From: Argyresthia goedartella
Lineage: Eukaryota > Arthropoda > Insecta > Lepidoptera > Argyresthiidae
Assembly (NCBI GenBank): GCA_949825045.1
Contig: OX463807.1
Location: 13,913,501 to 13,977,500 of the forward strand
Length of the DNA: 64,000 nt
Direction: 5' to 3'
A program made the translations under genes and the position numbers. The notes beneath the pieces were generated by a model, which did not search any database, was not told the DNA's origin, and saw only the letters and a program-made list of their open reading frames with translations. This document shows, one piece after another, positions 53,001 to 64,000 of the stretch (the first letter of the stretch is position 1; every line of letters starts with the position of its first letter).

Positions 53001-54165
53001 ACTTTGCTGCAGTCGTAAGAGAATCAATTGACGAATCGACATCTGGTATTCATATCCGCTTTAGAACAGACGGAAAGCTATTTAACCTCGCTCGACTAAA
53101 AGCATGCACTAAGACATCCTGCGATACAATTAGAGAGATTATGTACGCCGACGATCTTTGCTTTGTGTCAGATTCTGTGGAGGGACTACAACAGTGGATC
53201 ACGGCTTTCGACGAGGTATGCCGCAAATATGGGCTCAAAATCAGTGTCAGCAAGACGGAGGTCATGGCGATGGACACTCAAAGAGTCGTCAACTCGACCC
53301 TCGATATAAAGCTTGGCGCAGACTCACTGAAGCAGGTCGATAAGTTCAAATACCTTGGGAGCACTGTATCGTCGAAATACGATCTTGATCCAGAATTGAA
53401 TGGAAGAATTAGCGCTGCTGCTGCAGCTTTTGGGAGGTTGGAGCGCAAAGTCTTCCGATCGCATGACATCAAGCTATCCACCAAAGTCTCCGTCTATATG
53501 GCCATAGTTCTTCCGAACCTTCTCTATTCCGCCGAGACCTGGTGTCCATACCGTAAACATATCAGCGCTTTAGACAGATTCCATCTAAGATGTATTCGAA
53601 ACATTTTGAACGTCAAGTGGTCTGACCGTATCAGGAATACAGAGATATTACGACGTTCTAATGTTGGTGGGGTCGAAGCTTACTTGATGAGGCATCAACT
53701 GCGATGGTGTGGCCACGTGCGACGGATGCCAGAGGAACGACTTGCAAAACGTCTCTTATACTGTGAACTACAGAACGGAAAACGCAAGCAAGGCGGTCAG
53801 TTCTTGAGGTTCAAAGACGTGCAGAAGCGACATATGAAGAGTTGCGGTATCGACCACTCCACGTGGGAGGAACTCACGGAAGACAAGGCAAAGTGGCGAC
53901 ATACGGTGCACACAAAGATCTTCGATTTCGAGGCCCAACGAAGAGCTACTCTTGATGCCAAGCGAGACAAACTACGAGGCAGAACACCTGCCGCAATACA
54001 GTACACGCACCAAAATGGCGTGCTGACGTGTGGCCAGTGCAATCGCACTTTTTCTAATAAAATAGGCTACGCAAGCCATATGAGGGCACACGAACGACGC
54101 CTTCCCCAGCAGTTACAGTCGCCGTGACCGAACCCGGTCGGAGAACATCATTATTATTTTTATTT
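50014..54165 (+). mobile_element. LINE G: near-complete RTE/RTEX-like LINE
   Basis: Leader of about 590 bases, one long coding region (50606-54127) with a single stop, and a short 3' end with ATT-rich sequence. A T run precedes the 5' end. I find no clean target duplication. The endonuclease style (AAWNVRTLLD ... ALSETHL) is of the kind often misnamed craniofacial development protein 2 in gene lists. The clade is inferred. Confidence 0.8.
50606..54127 (+). pseudogene. LINE G endonuclease-reverse transcriptase, one premature stop
   Basis: The first in-frame ATG is 50606. The APE endonuclease covers about the first 390 codons: TFAAWNVRTLLDRD, DIAALSETHL, GVGFAIKNEI, VLVLGDFNARVG and CWTDHRLVVIKM. 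A TAA at 51758-51760 interrupts, and the same frame continues for 789 codons: [92 protein letters not shown] (YADD near 53144), [11 protein letters not shown] and [16 protein letters not shown]-terminal C2H2 finger (CGQC...H...H, 54029-54091) closes the protein. One nonsense base separates it from an intact ORF of about 1,170 residues. Confidence 0.9.
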
Positions 54166-54369
54166 TTTTATTTATTAACTATAAACTGAAGAATAATATA
54201 ACATCTTAAAATGTCCACGGAAACCATTTGGGTTTGTGTGTGGATCCTAGTTTACGCTATCATACATGATATATTCTTAAATTAATTAGTACACTTCACA
54301 AATCATGTTATTTTCTGGTAGGTAATTTATTTGCATGTTTACACAACTATTGATGTGGGGTTAGGGATA
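54166..54369. other. Short intergenic DNA
   Basis: AT-rich spacer between LINE G and LINE H; nothing recognised. Confidence 0.4.
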
Positions 54370-55700
54370 GGAAGGAGAGGAGAAGTATTTTTTAAGTTTA
54401 GGTCTTATGTTTAATGGTGATAGTGTTTCTAATATCTGTAGGTAGATTGTTTATTAATCGCGGGATCAAGTAGACGCGTGTTCGACTACCGTAGCAATTA
54501 TTCGCGCGTGTAGTGATTAGATTACCTTGGGCGACACGGCGCATGCCTACGGGGTGATCTATTTTATGCTGTAGGAAATTGTTGAAAAATTCCTATTTGA
54601 GTAGGGTATAGTATAGTTTGGTATGAATAGGGAGTGTATTGCAGTATTTGAATAGTTTAGATTCATTTCCGGAGTATTCGTTTCTGAATTTAGGCGGGAA
54701 AAATATTTTAAGGAGTTTTAATTGCAGTGTTTGAATTTGGTCCAAGTAAGTTTTGTGGGTGCGTCCGTAGCTGGAGAGGCCATATGAAACTATGGAGCCA
54801 AAGAGTGCATTATATAGCATGACCCGGGTCTTAAACGGTATACGATTACTGACTACATAGAACGAGGCAGTGAGTGCCCTGAGCTTGTCACATACCCGTT
54901 GGATGTGGGGCCCCCATTTGAATCGGCAATCAATCACCAATCCCAGGTAAGTGTGTTTGTCAACAACCTCAATTGAAGGGCATTGACAATCTTTATTTAC
55001 ATCGTTATCGTGCATGCAATCATGTATATGCGCAATAAGCTCATCTGACAGACTTCCATTTAGATGAGGCGATTTAATGTGAATTAATTTAGTCTTTTGG
55101 GCATTTAGAGCTAGACCTACGTCATGGCACCACTTACTCAGGTTATCAAAATCAAACTGAAGACCTCGAAGTGCTATATCTATGTTGCTATTGGCGATTA
55201 TCAGACATGTGTCATCCGCAAATTGGTAAGGGGTGCTGAAGGTTAAACCATTTACCATGTCATTGCGTATGTTATGAACTGAAGCGGCCCTAGGACAGAT
55301 TCTTGGGCTGTGCCCTGGGATACTGGGGTGGTTGGTACGACTAGTACTTTCACCGATTTTAACCTATCTCGTAGGTAGTCAGCGCACAAGGCCTGTAATG
55401 AGCCTCTGACGCCACAGTTACCAAGTTTATCCGTGAGCAGAGTATGACCTAATGTATCAAATGCACGCGAAAAATCAATGAAAAGAACTAGAACCTGTTT
55501 CTAATCCTTAAGCGAGCTGTTTACATAATCTGTAAACCAAATTGGTGAGTATTTATTATATTATTAGTTTGGTAAAAAGTATGAATCTGCTCACAAACAA
55601 ACCTCTCAACAATTTTGTCGAATGACGACAGCAGTGTGATAAGACAATAATCTGCAACGTTGTCCGGTTTACCTTTTTTAAATATTCGGCGGTCGTTTCG
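54370..55700 (-). pseudogene. LINE H reverse transcriptase fragment
   Basis: Minus-strand pieces in order: KKGKPDNVADYCLITLLSSF, NIINTHQFGLQ, QVLVLFIDFSRAFDTLGHTL, VSQGTAQESVLGPL, then the longest frame (55258-54593) with YQFADDTCLIIANSN, HTYLGLVIDCRFKWGPHI and FGSIVSYGLSSYG. After a TAG at 54593 the frame goes on with EFFNNFLQHKIDHPVGMRR and LIPRLINNLP. It is a 5'-truncated LINE with at least four frame breaks. The style differs from LINEs B, C and D, so it is another family. Confidence 0.82.
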
Positions 55701-56379
55701 AATTTATTGGTAGTAAAATAGGTGAGTTTTTGGTGTTCGTTTAAACCTAAGCCTCGAATAACTGGCTAAACGTGGGCAAAACTGCGCCTCTACCACCCCT
55801 TACGGCAAAAGATCTCTTGCTTCTGGCCCCACATTAGGATATCGTTTGTCGTGGAAACCAGAAACAGGTAAAAATCCAAGACCTGCACCCGCATGCCGAA
55901 CGCGGGGGGGCAAAGCTTTGGAATTGCTAATTGAAAATTATTAAAATTTGCAAGATTGATGATGAAAGTCATCACTTTAACTAATTAATATTAATAATTT
56001 CACCTTACTGATGTAACATAAAATTCATTTTCAAAAAGTCGGTCGGTTTACGCCTTTTTTGATCATTAGAAGCGGGCGGGGATGGCGGGATGGTCCACTG
56101 TTGGATTGCATAATATGAAATGTATTAATAATGTTTGGCATAAATCCTTTGACCGAAAAATTAAATGTTTATTTTATAATTTGCATATACTCCGCTCCGG
56201 TTTTGCTTCTAAGTTCTAACCAAACCTATTACTCAATTGAAATGAAGCCACAATAACCTACTGAAGCCAAAAATCTTGTTGGATTTATTACTTTAATCAA
56301 AGGTAGTAATGAATTATTATTAATAATCAGAAAAAGTGATTAATTTTATTTATAACGTATTTATAAGATTGATCAAATC
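55701..56379. other. Intergenic DNA
   Basis: Nothing recognised. The minus-strand frame 55975-55790 shows no motif. Confidence 0.4.
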
Positions 56380-56580
56380 GTGCAGTAATTATTAATAATA
56401 ATCGAGAATTATTAATAATGTTCACATTTAATGGTATGGCTGCCAGATTTGAAAGTTCCATTGATTGCTCACTAACATCTTTTGTAGGCTTGTGTCTTAT
56501 TCTTGTAATTATTCTATGGACTTCAATTGGTGTAAAATACAGCAGTCTCAAAGCGCGGTCGGCTGATCGGCGGCTAGCGA
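56380..56580 (-). pseudogene. Short LINE reverse transcriptase fragment
   Basis: The minus strand reads LLYFTPIEVHRIITRIRHKP and TKDVSEQSMELSNLAAIPLN, then INNS. This matches the block just before the first reverse transcriptase motif (KPTKDVSG-SMELL) of some APE-type LINEs. Only about 60 codons remain. Confidence 0.6.
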
Positions 56581-57479
56581 AGTCCGCGCGTGGGGCTCCG
56601 CAGGCCGCAGCGGCGCTAAAACACATTAATCACTTTGATCGTAACATATACAAAGTACTGTCAACACCCCCCGCGTCGTCGGCGTGCTACAGGTGCATGA
56701 GATTATATAATGTAATGATATAATACTTAAGACTTAAGGCTGGGTACTTTCACCTTCAGCTTACTTTTAGAGGATTCAAATAAAAAAAGGCTCTTCACCG
56801 ATCTATAGATGAGTAACAGAGCAACATAACTCAATATTTTTTATAACGATGAAATAAATAACAAGAACATAATTAATAATAAGAAGAACATAAATTCAAA
56901 GACGGTGTGAAATTGTATTTTTTTTTTGTGAAAAACAGATTTTGTGATAATTTCGGGAGACTTTTCTATCGATCAAAAACAATCAGATTACGTTTATACG
57001 TTCACGAATACCTGACATATAGCTGACACTCAGTCAGGAACAACAACCATGTATAAAGAAACAACTGAAGTAATACCTATTCCTAATTTTGCGTAACTTG
57101 ACCTACTGCAATGTCTTACTCGTATTTTAGCCGCAGTCTGTGCATTTGACCAAAAGTGAGCGAGTGAGTGATGAGTGAGTAAAGAGAGTGAAGTGATGAG
57201 AGAGTGAAAGGTGGAGAAACTCTATTAGTGAAGAAACTCTAACTACATGAAGCGAACAACCAAATAGCTGAATAATATTTGGAAAAAGAAACTATTGAAA
57301 ATGTTCAGACTGAGACGTCTGCCACTGCAGCTTAGCAGTGCGGTCTCACGCACTCCACATATAACACCTCACTCCATTGTATAAGAATGAAGGTAAATCT
57401 CACAGTCTTTTATCCCTACGGGTTCAAAAGAACGTTGTTCCACAGATGGTGGTGTTTAACTATTCAAACATATTTTTAG
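56581..57479. other. Intergenic DNA
   Basis: No gene is supported. A GAGT-rich purine tract lies at about 57150-57220. Confidence 0.4.
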
Positions 57480-58900
57480 TGCATTGGAAGAATCAATAGA
57501 TCCAATTCTTTTGTGATCTTTCTAAAGTGTTTGATTGAGTAATATCATGAAAGTTTACTGTTAAAATTGGAACACAACGGTATTAAATGAATGCTCTGGA
57601 ACTTTTGAGTTCTTATTAGGATAATATAATTCAGAAGGTTTAGATTAACAGAACCAAATCATAAGGATTTCGCATAAAAATTGGCGTGCCTCAAGGTTCC
57701 ATATTAGATCCTTTTGGGTACGCAGCATAATACCGACGATCGAAATACTGAAGATCGAAATACCTAAAGATCATATGACCTACGTTCGAAATCCCAACTT
57801 TTGCAATACCGAAGATCGAAATACCTAATGATCTATATCCCGAATGTTCGAAATCCCGAATCTTTCTTGTGCCAGAATAGGGGGTCGCCTCGCTCCGCAC
57901 CGCTTCGCTTCAACTCCCGGGTCTGCTGTTAAGTGTGAACCTAACTAACCTATCTTTACTTTTCAAACAGGAAGTGAACTATAGCAACTAGTTCAGTTCT
58001 GTGACATAGGTGTGACATAGACAACAACCACCTTTGTTATATTTCCTCTTGTCAAATTTGCTTTCATCCAGTTGTACAATCTCGCCCCGGCAGCCAATTT
58101 ATGCCCTTCATTCACCATTAAGCTACGTACCCGTCTTTTTATTTTTGGTCTATATTAATGATTTGCCTTTGCAAGATTCAGAATTTGTCATGGATTGTGT
58201 TATTTGCTGATGAGACAAATATTATATTTAAAGTACATCGACATGTACAGAACTACGACGAAGTGAATAACCGTCTTGGAAAACTTCATAATTGGCTTAC
58301 TGTTAAAATCTAGTGCTTAATGGAAAAAAAACGAAATTTATAAAATTTACTTTGCCTAATGTTGATTCCTTAAAAAATGATAAAAGTAAGTGTTTACTGA
58401 TAATACAGTTTTCCTGGGGATCACCCTTGACTCGTAACTACAATGGAATCCTCACATAACATCTTTATTGGGGAGACTGAGTTCAGCTGCAGATGCTGAT
58501 GAGACAAATATTATATTTAAAGTACATCGACCTGTACAGAACTACGACGAAGTAAATAACGGTCTTGGAAAACTTCATAATAGGCTTCCTGTTAAAATAT
58601 AGTGCTTAATGGGAAAAAAACTAAATTTATAAAATTCCTCACATAACATCTTTATCGGGGAGACTGAGTTCAGCTGCAGATGCTGTGAGACAAATCAGTC
58701 AGCTGACGGATGTAGCTACGGCGAGACTTGTTTGAATTAGTTATTTCCACAGCATTACGTCCTATGAAATGTTGGCTCAATTTTTGTTCTAGAAAATCGG
58801 GCAATTACAGCAATTTATAACATTGCTAACTCCGCAGTCGTGACTCCCTGAGGGATCTGTTCAAAGAACAGATTATGGACAGTCATAATGCAAATTTTTT
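57480..58900 (+). pseudogene. LINE I reverse transcriptase fragment, interrupted and partly duplicated
   Basis: The plus-strand phrases LSKVFD, NALELLSSY and IKIGVPQGSILDPF run to 57712. After an insert (57714-58127), FLFLVYINDLPLQDSEFVM, NIIFKVHRHVQNYDEVNNRL and LVLNGKKTKFIKFTLPNVDS follow. Sequence from GATGAGACAAATATTATATT (58210) is repeated at 58498, and CCTCACATAACATC (58453) at 58638, so a segment was duplicated and the second copy partly deleted. The end reads AVRQISQLTDVATARLV. The frame is heavily broken. Confidence 0.75.
57714..58127. mobile_element. Short insert with GGGTACG/CGTACCC ends
   Basis: It lies between the QGSILDPF and FLFLVYIND blocks of LINE I. It starts GGGTACG and ends CGTACCC within four bases of the LINE sequence. 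Inside, GATCGAAATACC-like phrases repeat four times. No convincing target duplication. Possibly a MITE or Helitron-like fragment. Confidence 0.5.
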
Positions 58901-59770
58901 TCGCCCTGCTGTTGCCACAGTGGTCCAATGTAGAGAAGAGGCTAAAAATTGCTTTTTCTAAGTAAATATATATAGATATGTAGATATCTGTAATTAATAA
59001 ATATATATATATATATATATATAGAAAAAAATGTTGTAAGAAGAAATAGAGTATTTTTGAAATCTACTCATTAGACATTATGCAAGAAACGTAAAAAATA
59101 TAAAGTGAAGAAAATGGACGCAATTAAAATACTACGGTTCTGTACGAGTACCTACGACTATGACACGATACCTTATAGCTCTAGCCCACGTTCAGACGCC
59201 GACGGCGACCATTTTTCCCGTATACCGTACACGAGATTTAGAAACGAGTATTAGTAGCAGGGAAAGTATTGCGTCAGTTGATTGCCAAATGACTCTTAAT
59301 TACACTATATTGAAACATTGAATAAGTACCGGTAAAACGGGGCTCATTGGAATTGTAGGGCTATCAACAATAAAACATTTAAACATTTAGCTGCATTTTT
59401 TTCCTAGAAGTCAAAAATTAAGGTGCTAAATCTTTTATTTCTGTTAGTTCCAGTAAGCCTCTAAAATTCCAATTGGCCTCGTTTCACGGTAACGGGTGTA
59501 CGTTTGGCCTTGTCTGTAGCATACAATATTAAATGTGATATCAATAGTAGACAGTAAATAACCCCCCAGGGTAATTATAAGCTAACTAATAGAGTTTCAC
59601 CACGATATGTCCGTAAACAGGTAAAAGTCACTTTTGGCGAAATTCCAGACTATTGCTCTAATAAAGAGTCCCTTAAGACTCAAGGCAACGCCGCAGTAGG
59701 CCAAAACAGCGTTTTATAAGTCCCAAGTTACACCTTCAAACTTTAAACTTCACAATTCAAAATATTTATT
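58901..59770. other. Intergenic DNA
   Basis: A (TA)n run at about 58999-59024 within AT-rich DNA. No gene is seen. Confidence 0.4.
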
Positions 59771-60122
59771 GACGACCCGAATGGCCGAGTCGGCAGTGAC
59801 CCTGCCTACAAAGCCAAGGGTCCCGGGTTCGAGTCCCGGTGGGGTCAAATATTTCTTGATGAGAACGGATGTTTGTTCCCTGGTCATGGTTGTTTATCTA
59901 TCTAAGTATAATATTTATCTATATAAGTATGTATCTCGTTTTCTAGTACCCAAGATACAGGGAATCCTAGTTTGGGGCTAGATCAATGTGTGTAAATAGT
60001 GTCCAAGGTATTATTATAATTTTCCCTGTACCTTATACATGTGTTAGTTTAAGATTTGACATTCTCCAAATGTTACCTATGTGTTTCTTATGGAAATAAA
60101 CTCTTTTTGAATTTGAATTTGA
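59771..60122 (+). mobile_element. tRNA-derived SINE with TTGAAT-type tail
   Basis: The first 78 bases contain A box TGGCCGAGTCGG and B box GGTTCGAGTCC, a tRNA-like head, followed by a body of about 250 bases and the end GGAAATAAACTCTTTTTGAA with further TTTGAA repeats. The ends of the head pair (GACGACCC / GGGGTC), but there is no CCA context and the body follows directly, so it is a SINE rather than a tRNA gene. Confidence 0.85.
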
Positions 60123-60539
60123 ATTCACTAGGGATTCTCGCGAACACTTTTTGAATGTCATTCGAATTTATATAGTGTAAGCATTGCTTGAATACCTCTT
60201 TTCTGTTATATAAAAATAGTTTAAATATCCGCTGATTTCCCCCACAACAAGAGACCATAGGACAAGACACTTTGAAAATATCTAAAATACACTATGCTAG
60301 ATGTCCGTGTTTTGTCTGATTCTGTAGCCACATAATATTATGTACCTATTGCAGATTTCACGAATTTAATTATTTGCCAAATATTATATTAACGTTGATT
60401 AATAAAAAAACACCAAAAATTAAGTTTTGCAAATTTATTTAGCTGTTTTAATTTAATTAGAATGTACACTGCCACTAAATTTAAAAGGACGTGACGTGAT
60501 AAGGAGACCCGACGACGACCTGTCGAAAGTAGCCCTTAA
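60123..60539. other. Intergenic DNA
   Basis: Nothing recognised. Confidence 0.4.
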
Positions 60540-60728
60540 TAGTACCCAAAGGGGAAACGGAAGTAAGGTTATCCCAAAACTACGTGGCGGCGTTCAACAG
60601 AGAAAGAGGCCGCTATTGTGAGCTCAAATTGGGCGGAGGTAGAAGGCCCAAGATCGGAACAAATGGAAATCTGTTCTAAGAGACCTCGACCCCCGCTGAG
60701 GAGTGACAGGATGAGATGATGATGACTA
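60540..60728 (+). pseudogene. RTE-type LINE 3' remnant
   Basis: One plus-strand frame reads AQDRNKWKSVLRDLDPR, the C-terminal block of RTE/BovB reverse transcriptases (AQDR-KW). The end GATGAGATGATGATGA is the 3' tail familiar from lepidopteran RTE elements. Upstream stops show decay. Confidence 0.6.
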
Positions 60729-61079
60729 TGTTAAAAACGCACCTGATCTCTAACAATCACGATATCAATCAAAATCAATTCTAGCTCTCTAGTTTTAAAA
60801 ACTGAAAGATCAAAATTTTGGTAAACTGCAATTTTGTGATTTATTTTTCCAAAACTGCGATACCAATGCACTATTTGTTTAGTTGGAGTACTGGAAAAAA
60901 TAGCATAAGTACTTCCCTGTTATAATTAGAGCTTCATTAGAATTCTTAGATCAGTTTACTTTAATTTACTATTTGGGGTGTTTTGAGTACCACGAAAATC
61001 CACCGAAATTTTTGCTAATGCGTGGATGCGCCAGCAAGATCTTGGATTAGTTACGAAACCAAATATAATAACAAATTTT
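60729..61079. other. Intergenic DNA
   Basis: Nothing recognised. Confidence 0.4.
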
Positions 61080-62142
61080 CAGTCGCGAGCAATAAACTGG
61101 AATCACTTCATCACGAGTTGCTCAAAACAAATCCCCACAACATCCATGCAATGAACCATGGATTGTGGTATATAGCATTTGAAAGGTAATTTTGTTAAAA
61201 TATTTAAAACTAATTTAATTTCATACCTAAAGTTATCTTCACCAATAAACCGGCGTAAATAGCACATGGCCTAGCAGAATGTCGTTAATGTATCTTTCTG
61301 CTGTTAGCCCCCCTCCCCGACCTCCACCAGATATAATATCTGCTCCGTTTTTGCTTCAATTGAAATCCCCGCCCACATCATACAGGACCCACCCCCGTAA
61401 GCCACTTTTTCCGCAAAACAGCATTATGCGAATCGCTCCTTCGGCCTCCTATAGACTGTGTTGACGGTGGCTACCATGCAGGTCCATCCTGGTGTCGTCC
61501 GAGAAGGGCTTGGCTCCATTGCTCTAAATCTCAATCTAAGTGTGATCACTTCATCACGAGTAAACTGAAACCGGGCTTTTTGGTGGGATAGAGACAATTT
61601 GTGTCCTGTAAATGGTCTTTTTGGGGTCAAATTCGCTTCTTTGAGGGTTCGTCTCGCTGTCCACTCGCTGACAGCCTTCCCTCAAATTTCTCTGAGCTGC
61701 TGCTCGACGTCCGATACTTGTCTCCGGACTAAGTTTCTAGTCTCTCTGAACCTGTTGTAAACCTTCGAGATACAAGACTGGCTCAGATGAATCTGTTGGG
61801 CGAAAGTGCGCTGAGACAATCTTTGCTGGATCAAGGGTGACGACTTGAGCGGCTTCTATAGGGGTGGTTTTACATTTATTTTAACTTCAGTGTTCCCAAT
61901 GACCTGAAACTTTGGACTGATGACCAATTTTCATAAACGCCCCACTTTTTATAGGGTGTCAGGACTTCCAAACAATATGGTGTTTAGTTTTTGAATTGAT
62001 GTCGTTTGTTTTTATGTTCCATGTCATAATCTTTGTTTATGATATTAAATGAGGTTTAAAGCTTACAAAATTTCCTTTCAAATGATATAACACAAACGAT
62101 AGTTCCTTGATTGATTTGATTCCAGTTTATTTCTCGCGATTG
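61080..62142 (-). mobile_element. Tc1-type DNA transposon, decayed
   Basis: The left end CAGTCGCGAGCAATAAACTG and the right end, read in reverse complement as CAATCGCGAGAAATAAACTG, are inverted repeats. A second inverted block (CATTTGAAAGG.AATTTTG) lies further in on both sides. TA follows the right end at 62143; the left flank is TT, so the TA there seems mutated. It contains a broken transposase gene. At 1.06 kb it is shorter than intact Tc1 elements. Confidence 0.8.
61240..61880 (-). pseudogene. Tc1-type transposase, broken
   Basis: Minus-strand pieces in order: QQRLSQRTFAQQIHLSQSCI and SKVYNRFRETRNLVRR (helix-turn-helix), VSEWTARRTLKEANL, HKLSLSHQKARFQFTRDEVI, TVNTVYRRPKERFA, VAYGGGSCMMWAGIS and GGGLTAERYINDILLGHV. 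These follow Tc1-like transposases from DNA-binding domain to the middle of the catalytic domain. The first catalytic D block (W-DE) is not recognisable and the C-terminus is lost. Several frameshifts and stops. Confidence 0.8.
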
Positions 62143-62144
62143 TA

Positions 62145-62861
62145 CTATCATTGGATAGCACAGTTGATGCGTAATGGAACTGAAGTTGGTTTTTAATTTA
62201 TTGCGTAAGTTTTGTGTGGATGAGAAAAATATCCATTAATCCAGTCCGGTCAATACGTTTAGACGTACCGCCAAAACGTTTTCGAAAAATACCTATCTTA
62301 TTTTCTATTTATTCCAAATAACGAGAGAACGAGATGTTACGTAAATGTTGGTTTATGTTATGTTATAGTTGTATTGGGTTTTGATAAATACAAGTAGATG
62401 ATTCAGCGATATTTTATTTGTTATTTATAGTATGTTTTTTTCTCTCAATTACATACTTATTACAAGATGGGGATTACCAATGTGAACTGATCATTATAGA
62501 TTCCATTGCCATTGTGTTTCTTTTGTTTGTGTGAATTCAGTCGCGTTCTCAATAAATTGCATATTTTTTATTTTACAGACAGTCCCCGAATCATAGTCTT
62601 CGTATAGTAACATCGTAAGTGTATTGTCACATTAGCGACCTGAAAAATACCTCCAAACAAATGTAACATGCTTATGACTTAATAATATATATCTAAACTC
62701 ACATTAATAATCTTGTAGATGTAATGTAAATAAAGTATCTACCTTAAGTTAGGTATATAAAGTATCTACCTAATGGCGTCAACCAAAATTATATGAACGT
62801 CAAAGTCACAGGTTGTGGACTCATACTCAAACTCAAACACAAATCATGTACCTATCGTGAA
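62145..62861. other. Intergenic DNA
   Basis: Nothing recognised. AAAGTATCTACCTTAAGTTAGG and a near copy are adjacent at 62732-62775, a small local duplication. Confidence 0.4.
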
Positions 62862-63427
62862 TAGGCAAAAATAATGCACTTTTATCAGTAAAACACATAT
62901 ACATGGAGAAAAATAAACAATAAATCAAATATGATCTACTTAACTAATGAGTCAAACTGATTATGGTTTGAGTTTGAATAAATTTATTTTCCTTTCAAGT
63001 AGTGATTCATGGCTGAATCTCGCACAGGAAATAGAAACTCCATTAATTCTATCAGTGATTCGGAAATACGCCCGTCGCTAAGAAACTCGGATGTATTTCT
63101 TTTATTTTCGTCAGTCGTATTTTTTGCACAATGTACAATATAAAAATAATTTAATCTAATGACAATAGTACAACATCGTACCTATAAGTCTAAATAAGTA
63201 ATCTCAAAATCTAAAAACAATTTTACAAAAGAAAGAAATAAGAACAAACAAACAAAAGCTATAATGAACATAACTTATGAGCAACCAGACTGGACCAGTC
63301 GCCCAAGCAGCGGGTGTTCACGAGTGTGACTTGTGCATCAGCTATCACTTTCCGCAATATTTGAGGGGTAATAAGCAACCCGCTACACAGAGCCGCCGCA
63401 AGCAAAGTTTTAGTGATCATGACCATA
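62862..63427. repeat. Dispersed repeat, copy 2, uninterrupted
   Basis: Matches 28841-29670 without the GGGTTCCGTACC insertion. Landmarks: GGCAAAAATAATGCACTT, GGCTGAATCTCGCACAGG, CAATGTACAATATAAAA, AACATAACTTATGAGCAACC, CTACACAGAGCCGCCGCAAGC. The family type is unknown. Confidence 0.8.
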
Positions 63428-64000
63428 AACTCATGGTCTAAAAACTAATAAATTGTTATAAGTCACCTCACATAGCACTTTTGTACACTTAATTTTATTA
63501 CAAGACTAGTAAATTACATTATTGCATATGTAAAAGTTACGTTAATTATTATTATCATTATCATTTAATTCATTTTTATTCATTATTCATTTTAGATTTA
63601 CTAGCTTACAACATGTACATAATCTGACAAGAAATCAATAATAATATTAATTTTGTTACAAAGTAGGTATTTTTTTATGAATTATAATAAGTCTTCTAGG
63701 TTTACAACAGTCAAACATGCACGTGTATCAACTTACTTATTTTAAAGAAATTGGCTAGAAAGAAATATAATAAAGAAGTGAAATTGTTACGAATTCCAAA
63801 TTACAGTTCCTTTCTTCTTAATCTGACTTTAAGTTTCAATATTTAAATAAACCATTTTGATTTTGAAAATCCAATCCAATATTGTTATAAACTGGCACTA
63901 TTTCCTTACCAGTTTGTAACTCGTGGCAATTGATACAACTTTGTTTTGAATTTTATTACCATAGAATGAGGTTAAAAATTGCGATGATTCATAACCAGTT
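63428..64000. other. AT-rich intergenic DNA to the window edge
   Basis: Nothing recognised; short ATT and TCATT runs near 63545-63595. Confidence 0.4.

Noticed and set aside
59771..59848. A functional tRNA gene
   Set aside because: The tRNA-like head runs straight into a SINE body and tail. The same holds for 4520-4605 on the minus strand.

Overview
The window is animal nuclear DNA, almost certainly from a moth or butterfly (Lepidoptera). Three things point there: tRNA-derived SINEs with lepidopteran-style bodies (4350-4605 minus, 59771-60122 plus), a dispersed repeat with inverted GGGTTCCGTACC/TACGGAACCC ends (3871-4279, 28951-29257), and a CsRn1/Kabuki-type Gypsy element (13758-18724). The DNA between elements is AT-rich. 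I see no host protein-coding gene I would defend. Nearly every long reading frame belongs to a transposable element.

Left part (1-6.9 kb): AT-rich DNA with a decayed LINE endonuclease piece, one GGGTTCCGTACC repeat, one SINE and a TA microsatellite. From 7.0 to 26.8 kb lies a nest of elements. A plus-strand LINE (LINE A) is cut by a 15.2-kb BEL/Pao element (8287-23472, 5-bp GTGAT duplication) and again by an unidentified 2.26-kb insert (23877-26132, 9-bp CATATATAT duplication). The BEL element has lost most of its reverse transcriptase. Its integrase is in turn cut by a young Gypsy element (13758-18724, AAGT duplication) and by a minus-strand LINE (LINE D, about 18916-22219).

Middle part (27-43.6 kb): a LINE tail; two copies of one dispersed repeat family in the window, the first carrying a later insertion; and LINE E, with an intact ORF1 joined to an ORF2 remnant. 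LINE F (about 32590-36589) is nearly full length, has a zinc finger, a reverse transcriptase and a restriction-like endonuclease, and is flanked by TG-rich repeats on both sides. Next comes minus-strand LINE C, split in two by minus-strand LINE B (38136-42023).

Right part (43.6-64 kb): a promoter-like stretch with a splice-donor consensus near 44.4-44.55 kb, two small foldback elements, and a decayed DDE transposase gene split by a 723-bp hAT element with 8-bp duplications. LINE G (50014-54165) is near complete, its one long ORF broken by a single stop codon. Then come several LINE fragments, a SINE, the 3' remnant of an RTE-type LINE, and a Tc1-type element with recognisable inverted ends.

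These genes form no pathway together. The window records serial transposition, and the order of insertions can be read from the nesting and the target-site duplications. Clade names for most LINEs are provisional, because no database search was possible.
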